6,274 bases of DNA from Cyanobacteria bacterium HKST-UBA02 (lineage in GTDB: Bacteria > Cyanobacteriota > Vampirovibrionia > Obscuribacterales > Obscuribacteraceae): NCBI GenBank assembly GCA_020431945.1, contig JAGQHH010000678.1:1-6274 (forward strand), written 5' to 3'. Positions 1-5,100 of the stretch are shown in pieces. A program made the position numbers and the translations under genes. Each line of letters opens with the position of its first letter. Position 1 is the stretch's first letter. The notes below the pieces were generated by a model. The model was not told where the DNA came from. It saw nothing but the letters and a program-made list of their open reading frames with translations, and did no database searches.

Positions 1-540
1 GCCTGGATCGAGCCTGATCGCCTGCTCGAATTTATCGATGGCGGCGCTGGCATTTTTCGCTTTCCAGAATCCGATGCCTTCGTTGAGAAGGGTCCTGATC
101 TCGGCATCCCTGGCTTTCTGCACCGCAAGCTTCTGGCGTTCGGTAGCGGCTTCGGGGTCTTCGAACTGGGTCTTGGCGGAATCTGGTTTCCGGTTCGGGT
201 AGGGATCAACCGGTTTTTTCGTCTCTTCTTTCGTGTCTTCCTTCTGTGCCTGGGGCTCTGCCTGGTTGAGCATGGGCTCGGCTACTTCGAATATCTTTTT
301 GAGACGTTCTTCCTGGCTATCAGAGAGGGACTCGCCGAAAAAGCGCTTTTCGATCCGACTGAGGCGATTGTCCAGTTTTTCTGAGTAGGTCTTGAAAAAG
401 AGCTTTCTTTCGATTTGCTCGACTTTCTGATAATCACTCTTGCTCGGCTCGGCGACGGCGGGGCTCGTCTGCAAGGCGAAGAGCAGGGCAGCAAGAACGG
501 CTCCGTTCCGGGATCCTCCTCTGTTTTTTCGCCTGGGCAT
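1..540 (-). CDS. Exported TPR-containing protein with duplicated FF/G motif (C-terminus off the window)
   Basis: No known gene was recognised; the visible part is 180 residues of a partial protein. Residues 1-30 form a classical Sec signal peptide: a basic n-region (RRKNR), a hydrophobic core AVLAALLFALQ at 14-24, and a likely signal peptidase I site after AVA (28-30). Residues 42-60 and 62-80 are two copies of a motif with a 20-residue period: I-E-[RK]-[KR]-[LF]-F-[FG] at its start and R-L at its end, probably helical. Residues 90-140 are a charged, Pro/Lys/Glu-rich linker. Residues 147-180 fit a single TPR unit (LLNEGIGFWK, then AAIDKFEQAIRLDP), and more repeats probably follow beyond the left edge. 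The start is fixed by GGAGG at a 7-nt spacing and by the signal peptide beginning at this Met. TPRs imply a protein-protein interaction role outside the cytoplasm; the exact function is unknown. The duplicated motif resembles exported proteins I associate with Melainabacteria, which is recollection rather than a search. Confidence 0.88.
   Translation of the reverse strand, partial: MPRRKNRGGSRNGAVLAALLFALQTSPAVAEPSKSDYQKVEQIERKLFFKTYSEKLDNRLSRIEKRFFGESLSDSQEERLKKIFEVAEPMLNQAEPQAQKEDTKEETKKPVDPYPNRKPDSAKTQFEDPEAATERQKLAVQKARDAEIRTLLNEGIGFWKAKNASAAIDKFEQAIRLDPG
301..417 (-). repeat. Two-copy 20-residue protein motif in the TPR gene
   Basis: Residues 42-60 (QIERKLFF...RL) and 62-80 (RIEKRFFG...RL) align without gaps at an offset of exactly 20 residues. 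Identical or similar positions are I43/I63, E44/E64, R45/K65, K46/R66, L47/F67, F48/F68, R59/R79 and L60/L80. DNA identity between the copies is low, so this is an old protein-level duplication and not a recent DNA repeat. Confidence 0.7.
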
Positions 541-547
541 GACTCAA

Positions 548-552
548 CCTCC
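548..552 (-). promoter_or_regulatory. Ribosome binding site of the TPR gene
   Basis: The minus strand reads GGAGG here, 7 nt before the ATG at 540-538. This near-perfect Shine-Dalgarno decides the start of the TPR gene. Confidence 0.8.
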
Positions 553-556
553 AGTA

Positions 557-578
557 TGAGATTAATGCTAGCATCTCA
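557..578. repeat. 22-bp inverted repeat, possible operator
   Basis: TGAGAT (557-562) and ATCTCA (573-578) are perfect inverted arms around a 10-nt centre. The perfect palindrome ATGCTAGCAT (565-574) overlaps the right arm. The repeat lies just upstream of the TPR gene's ribosome binding site, in the region where its promoter should be. It could bind a dimeric regulator, or form a hairpin in the 5' leader of the TPR mRNA. The symmetry is seen directly; the role is inferred. Confidence 0.45.
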
Positions 579-610
579 CAAGCCCTTGCGCATTTGGTCG
601 TCCTGCGGCA

Positions 611-639
611 TAGAGAGGGGCGCACAGACGAAATATACT
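611..639 (+). promoter_or_regulatory. Candidate sigma70-type promoter for dprA
   Basis: A -35-like TAGAGA (611-616, 4 of 6 consensus bases) and a -10-like TATACT (634-639, 5 of 6) are separated by 17 bp, the optimal spacing. Transcription would start near 646, leaving a short leader of about 22 nt that contains the dprA ribosome binding site. It is predicted by eye only. Confidence 0.45.
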
Positions 640-656
640 GTAGTTGTGACCGAAGC

Positions 657-661
657 AGGAG
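657..661 (+). promoter_or_regulatory. Ribosome binding site of dprA
   Basis: AGGAG lies 6 nt before the ATG at 668, with a purine-rich continuation (AGGAGAAAG). It supports this ATG as the start. Confidence 0.75.
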
Positions 662-667
662 AAAGTT

Positions 668-1825
668 ATGGGTCGGGTTTCACTGGAAGAAGAGCATTTC
701 TCGCAGGAGGACCTGTCCTACTGGCTTGCCTTCGATAATCTCACCGGTGCCGGGGTGGGGATCAAGAAGATCCTGCAGCTCATCGAGCGCTTCGGCTCCA
801 TCAAGGAAGCCTGGCAGGCGGCCCCTTCCGAACTCCGAGATGTAAGAGGTTTCGGCGAGGAGCTCATCGCTTCTTTCAATGCTCGACGCAAAGAAATCGA
901 TCCCGGTCAGATTCTCGAGAGCTTTACCGGAACCGGAGTGACCGCCCTTCCCTATGCTCATTCCTGTTATCCGGCCAGACTCAGGCATATAGACAATCCC
1001 CCGGTGATTCTCTACATGAAGGGCGGTCTCGCCCCGGAGGATTTGCGAGCGGCCCTGGCGGTGGTGGGGACCAGAAAACCTTCTGCATATGGATCGCGCC
1101 TGGCCAAGCAATTTTCCCACGATCTGGCTGCTTCCGGTGTCACCATTGTTAGTGGTATGGCGGTGGGCATCGACTCACTTGCGCACTGGGGAGCAATCGA
1201 GGCAAGGGGCAAGAGCGTGGCGGTTCTGGCTTGCGGCGTGGATATGTGTTATCCGCCGACTAATAAGCGTCTTTATAACAAGCTCGTCCAGGCAGAGCAT
1301 GGTGCGGTGGTGTCCGAGTTCTTTCCGGGGACGAAGCCCGAGCGCTGGCGCTTTCCTGCTCGCAACCGGATCATCGCCGGCATGTCGGATGGCATCCTGG
1401 TTGTCGAGGCCGGTGAGAAATCCGGCGCCCTGATCACAGCCGAGATTGGATTCGTCGAAGGCCGCCAGGTATTCGCTATCCCGGGGAATATCGACAGTCG
1501 CACTTCGGCAGGCACCAATAGTCTGATTTGCAATCTCAAGGCCCAGGCTGTCACGGATTACCAGAGAATCCTCAAAGAGCTCGACTGGGAGACTTCTTAC
1601 CGGGGTGAGACGGCTCCTACTATAGTGGAGCTTTTCGGCAGAGAGAGAGAAATCTTCGAGATGTTATCGGCGGAACCGCTTCATTTCGACTATCTCAGCC
1701 AGATGTCAGGAATGGGGGCCGGAGAGCTTTCTGCCACTCTCACCATGCTGGAGCTGGCGGGCATCGTCACTCGACATCCCGGAGAATGGTTCAGCAGAGC
1801 GGCTGTTGCGGAGGTCCTCCAATGA
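668..1825 (+). CDS. dprA: DNA-processing protein DprA (Smf)
   Basis: DprA is a cytoplasmic protein that binds incoming single-stranded DNA during natural transformation and loads RecA onto it. This copy is complete at 385 residues, within the normal range for three-domain members. Residues about 15-75 form a SAM/helix-hairpin-helix-like domain (LTGAGVGIKK, then VRGFGEEL). Residues about 95-300 are the Rossmann-like core, with family signatures VVGTRKPSAYG (132-142), SGMAVGIDSLAH (162-173), ACGVDMCYPPTN (188-199), FPARNRIIAGMS (229-240), GALITA (253-258), IPGN (271-274) and GTNSLI (282-287). Residues about 320-378 look like the C-terminal winged-helix domain (HFDYLSQMSG, then LTMLELAGIVTRHPG). 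The start at 668 has AGGAG at 6-nt spacing; the stop is TGA. No gene overlaps it. The neighbours are a divergent TPR gene and, 257 bp downstream, a kinase gene with its own leader, so dprA is probably transcribed alone. It also occurs in bacteria not known to be competent, so its presence does not prove transformability. Confidence 0.96.
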   Translation: MGRVSLEEEHFSQEDLSYWLAFDNLTGAGVGIKKILQLIERFGSIKEAWQAAPSELRDVRGFGEELIASFNARRKEIDPGQILESFTGTGVTALPYAHSCYPARLRHIDNPPVILYMKGGLAPEDLRAALAVVGTRKPSAYGSRLAKQFSHDLAASGVTIVSGMAVGIDSLAHWGAIEARGKSVAVLACGVDMCYPPTNKRLYNKLVQAEHGAVVSEFFPGTKPERWRFPARNRIIAGMSDGILVVEAGEKSGALITAEIGFVEGRQVFAIPGNIDSRTSAGTNSLICNLKAQAVTDYQRILKELDWETSYRGETAPTIVELFGREREIFEMLSAEPLHFDYLSQMSGMGAGELSATLTMLELAGIVTRHPGEWFSRAAVAEVLQ

Positions 1826-1862
1826 ATCCGCTGTTTTTGGTTTATTGATAGAAAATAGGGAA

Positions 1863-1868
1863 TACAAT
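1863..1868 (+). promoter_or_regulatory. Possible -10 element upstream of the kinase gene
   Basis: TACAAT matches 5 of 6 bases of the sigma70 -10 consensus and lies in an AT-rich patch 38 bp after the dprA stop. No good -35 hexamer is present at 15-18 bp spacing; TTTATT at 1841-1846 is the least bad. It would give a leader of roughly 210 nt starting just before the stem-loops. Confidence 0.3.
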
Positions 1869-1881
1869 TAAAGGCGGCATG

Positions 1882-1920
1882 GGTTGAGCACTGGCTGATT
1901 CACCTCGATGCTTAGCAACC
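1882..1920 (+). other. Bulged stem-loop in the kinase leader
   Basis: GGTTG (1882-1886) pairs with CAACC (1916-1920). AGCA (1887-1890) then pairs with TGCT (1909-1912), leaving a 3-nt bulge TAG (1913-1915) and an 18-nt loop. This makes nine Watson-Crick pairs interrupted by an asymmetric bulge, a shape typical of structured RNA. No U-tract follows, so it is not an intrinsic terminator. Confidence 0.45.
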
Positions 1921-1925
1921 GGCGT

Positions 1926-1963
1926 TTTTGCCTGTCATGAAGAAATTGTCTCGGCAGGCAAAG
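1926..1963 (+). other. 11-bp stem-loop in the kinase leader
   Basis: Positions 1926-1936 (TTTTGCCTGTC) pair with 1953-1963 (GGCAGGCAAAG) over 11 contiguous pairs, two of them G-U in RNA, around a 16-nt loop. No U-run follows on the plus strand, and on the minus strand the stem is not followed by a T-run, so it is not a clear terminator on either strand. It begins 5 nt after the preceding bulged stem-loop, which allows stacking or alternative pairing of GGC (1921-1923) with GCC (1930-1932). Confidence 0.5.
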
Positions 1964-2082
1964 ATTTGGTGACAGTACCGTCCGATAATCCCTTTTGCGT
2001 TTACAACTAGAAAGGTAGAGGGGTAATTAGATCCTAACTGGAAGCGGGCATTTCGCAGCAAGGGGCAGGCAGCACCACTTCA

Positions 2083-2145
2083 ATGAAACTTTGTCTTAGA
2101 TGTAACCAGTATTTCTCGGATGACGTGGATGTCTGTCCTCAGGAT
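2083..2145 (+). other. Region encoding a degenerate zinc-ribbon knuckle at the kinase N-terminus
   Basis: The first 21 residues give C4, C7 and C18 with Asp21 in place of the last Cys. A 'MKxCxxC ... CPxD' opening before a kinase domain is a familiar arrangement in bacterial proteins. It may bind zinc through three Cys plus Asp, or be a structural relic. It supports 2083 as the true start. Confidence 0.55.
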
Positions 2146-5100
2146 TCAGCCAAACTCGAGCCGGTAGGCAAAGACCCGCTCATCGGAGCCCTGATCAAGG
2201 ACCGTTATGTAGTCGATTCGGTCATCGGCAAGGGAAGCAGCGGTATCGTGTACAAGGCCACCCGGCTCATGATGGGCGGGGAAGTGGCAGTGAAGGTGAT
2301 TCACAGCTATCTCGGAGCCGACGGATCGTCCCTGGACCGACTTCTGAAAGAGTTGAAGGCTGCTGAAAAGCTTCGCCATCCGAACATCATCACAGTCTGG
2401 GAGTCCGGAGTCACCGATGACGGCCAGCCGTTTCTGGTCATGGATTATCTCGAAGGTATCACCCTTGCCGACCTGATCAAATCCAAGGGCGCCCTCCATC
2501 CCAGCCGGGCTCTCGGTATCGGCGGGCAGATCGCCGATGCTCTCTGTCATGCCCACGATCAGGGCCTTATCCACCGTGACATGAAACCCGAGAACGTCGT
2601 TCTCGAGGAAAACGAGAGCCACGGCGATTATGCAAAAGTGCTCGATTTCGGTATCGCCGATACTCCTCAGGACAGTGCTGCCCGGGCGCGGTTCAATAAG
2701 CCCAAGACAGTGGCAGGTTCTCCGGCTTACATGAGCCCCGAGCAGTGTCAGGGCTACGAGCTCGATTTCACCAGCGATCTCTATTCATTTGCAGTCATCG
2801 TTTTCGAAATGCTCACCGGACGGCGGCCCTTTCTAGCGCCGGACCTGATGAAGCTCATGTACAAAACCGTCACCGAGGCTGCTCCCACCATGAGCTCGGT
2901 AAGACCGGATCTGGAGTATCCGCCGGAAGTGGAAGCGGTGGTGGCCCGGGCTCTATCCAAGAATCCTGCCGAGCGTCAGCCTTCGGTGAGACAGTTCTGG
3001 AAAGAATTCGAAGGGGCCTGCCAGACGACAGGTTTCGGTCAGAAGCGTGCTAAGTCTGTGGTCACCGACAATATTCCATTCAATCAGCACGAGATCCTGC
3101 CCACCGAACGACTCATGGAGCCCCAGCCCAAAAAGCCCCAGTTCGCTGCCGGACCCGAGGACATGATGGAGCTGATGATGCCCCCGACCCCTCCGGCTCG
3201 ACCGGCTGATTCGGCCAGTCCTAACCCCAGCAGCGCCCCTGCACCCGCTCCAGTTCCAGCTCCTGCTCCTTCTCCAGTTCCAGCTCCTGCCGCCCGGCCT
3301 CCTTCTCCAGCTCCTGCACCCGGAGCTGCTGCAGCTCCCGCGGCTCGTCCCATCCCTCCGCCTCCGCCCAGAGGCGCCTCCTCTGAAGGAGTGACCAAAC
3401 CGCCACCCCCGCCTGCTGCAGGCAAGCCGGGGGGACCGCCGCCCATGCCTCAGGCGAAAAAGCCTGCCGGTCCGCCTCCTCTTCCATCTTCGAAAATGCG
3501 TGCCAACGTTCTGGAGGGCTCAAAGGCGGGTAAACCCCCTGCAAACACGGGTACTTCCGGGACTAATTCCGGGACAAATTCGGGCACGAATTCCAGTCCC
3601 CAGGGCAGACCACCGGAGCGGGGCAGCCAGCCAGCTCCCACCCTGACTCCCACCAACAGCCGTGAAGCCAGTAGGGACGTCAGGTCCAAGCCACCCGGGT
3701 CCACCTCCTCTCGTCTTGCTGCCCTGGTAAAAAAGCCGGCGGGAAGCCGTCCTCCGGAAGGCAGCAGCAGCGGCGGCGGCGGTAGCAGAATACCGCCGGC
3801 ACCGGCGAAGGCGGAGGCTCGCCCGCCTTCGGTTTATAGCTATGTGCCTCCCCAGGAAGAAAAACCCCGTCCCCGTCAGGAAGAGCCCCGTAAGGCACCG
3901 GCTCCGGGATCTCGCCCCGGCTCTCCCGAGCGTCCCCGGGGGGAGCCCCGCAGAGATGGCCGTCCCGGTCCCGCACAGGCCGGCCGACCGGCTCCCGGTA
4001 AATCGGGACCTGGTTCTGATCGACCTGGTTCTGACCGACCTGGTTCAAGACCGGGCGGTCAGCAGAACAGACCCGGCGCGGGACCGACTTCAGGACCCGG
4101 TCCCAGACCTGGTTCAGGACCGGGCTCGGCGCCGGAGCGTAGCAAGACACCGGCCGTCAAGGCTTCGGCCGAGAAACCCGACAGGGCATCCGATCTGGAT
4201 GGTCATCTACCGACATCGGATCAGCCTCGGACGGCAAAAGCTCCTGAGGACAGGCTTTCCAAGTTCAGCTGGGACGATGAAGTCGAGGCTTTGAAAACAG
4301 GTAATTTCCTTCCCGTAACCAGTGCAGAGGTTCCGGAAGCCGAAGGTGGCACCTGGCCCGATGGCACTCCTCTGACCCAGCCGCCGCCTCAGCAGCAGCC
4401 CCCGCCCCAGGGTCATCCGGGTCATCCCATGCCACCATATCAGTACTGGCCTCCGGGGCAGATGATGCCGGGACAGCAGATGATGCCGCCTGGTTACGAT
4501 CAGGCTACTTCCTATCCTCCCGGAATGATGATGCCCGGTCAGCAGATACCGCCCGGTTACGATCAATCCATGTCTTATCCTCCGGGTATGATGCCATACA
4601 TGCCGGGCTCCGGTGCTTATCCTCAGATGCCACCATACATGCAGCCTGGTCAGCCGATGCCCCCTGGTTATCCACCCGGCCAACCCATGCCCCAGTATCC
4701 TCAGGGGTATCCACCCCAGTGGCAGCCCGGCATGCCGGGTCAACCGCCGGGAATGCAACCAGGAATGCAACCGGGAATGCAACCGGGCATGCAACCAGGC
4801 ATGCCACCGGGCATGCCACCAGGTGCTCAACCGGGCATGCCACCCAATATGCCACCGGGAATGCAGGAGCCACCATCCGGTTTCGATACGCCGGCTCTGC
4901 CAAGTTTCGATGATCAGCAGGATTCTTCGCAGGGCTCTCTTCTCTCCAGTGAGATCGTTGATTCTTCCCCGTCTAGTGAGATATCTGCAGACGACGAGCC
5001 GTCTTCCATAAGCGCCCTGTCAGAGGAGCGAGAGGACAGCCAGTCCCCGCCATCAGTGAGCGATCTTTTCGGTCCTGACGAAACTGTTCTGCCGGGGGGC

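Larger units (their letters stand above)
1826..2082 (+). other. Structured non-coding leader between dprA and the kinase gene
   Basis: This 257-bp gap contains no coding frame with gene-like features; the frame of the kinase is closed by TAG at 2008-2010 and TAA at 2035-2037. No convincing Rho-independent terminator follows dprA. A -10-like TACAAT sits at 1863-1868. The next 150 nt hold a bulged hairpin (1882-1920), a strong hairpin (1926-1963) and a weaker one (CCTTTT 1991-1996 with GAAAGG 2010-2015, 13-nt loop). I read it as the untranslated 5' leader of the kinase mRNA. It matches no riboswitch class I can recognise. Confidence 0.5.

Noticed and set aside
553..581. Minus-strand promoter with TTGTGA and CATACT at 17-bp spacing
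   Set aside because: Spacing is ideal, but the -10 would abut the GGAGG ribosome binding site, so the transcript would start inside or after it. It would only work as a leaderless or near-leaderless start.
1810..1820. GGAGGTCCTCC palindrome at the end of dprA as a terminator
   Set aside because: The arms are separated by a single base, too few for a hairpin loop, and no adjacent T-run follows. It is coding sequence.
1890..1950. SAM-type riboswitch, prompted by the GATGCTTAGCAACCGGC stretch
   Set aside because: The CAACC core is there, but the downstream AAGGTGCTAA-type conserved segment is missing and the helices do not fit the class.
1926..1963. Intrinsic terminator for dprA
   Set aside because: The stem is good but there is no U-tract after it on the plus strand, and it lies 100 nt past the stop.
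3084..4150. Three minus-strand Gly/Ala- or Val/Gln-rich frames and plus-strand frames in other phases
   Set aside because: All are shadows of the Pro-rich kinase tail. Their low complexity follows from reading Pro codons antisense or shifted.
4207..4830. Minus-strand open frame rich in His/Trp/Arg repeats
   Set aside because: Its repeats are the mirror image of the PPG/MQP repeats of the sense kinase tail; the odd composition is a by-product.
4741..4870. CRISPR-like array
   Set aside because: The units are contiguous 12-bp coding repeats with no spacers, in frame with the kinase.
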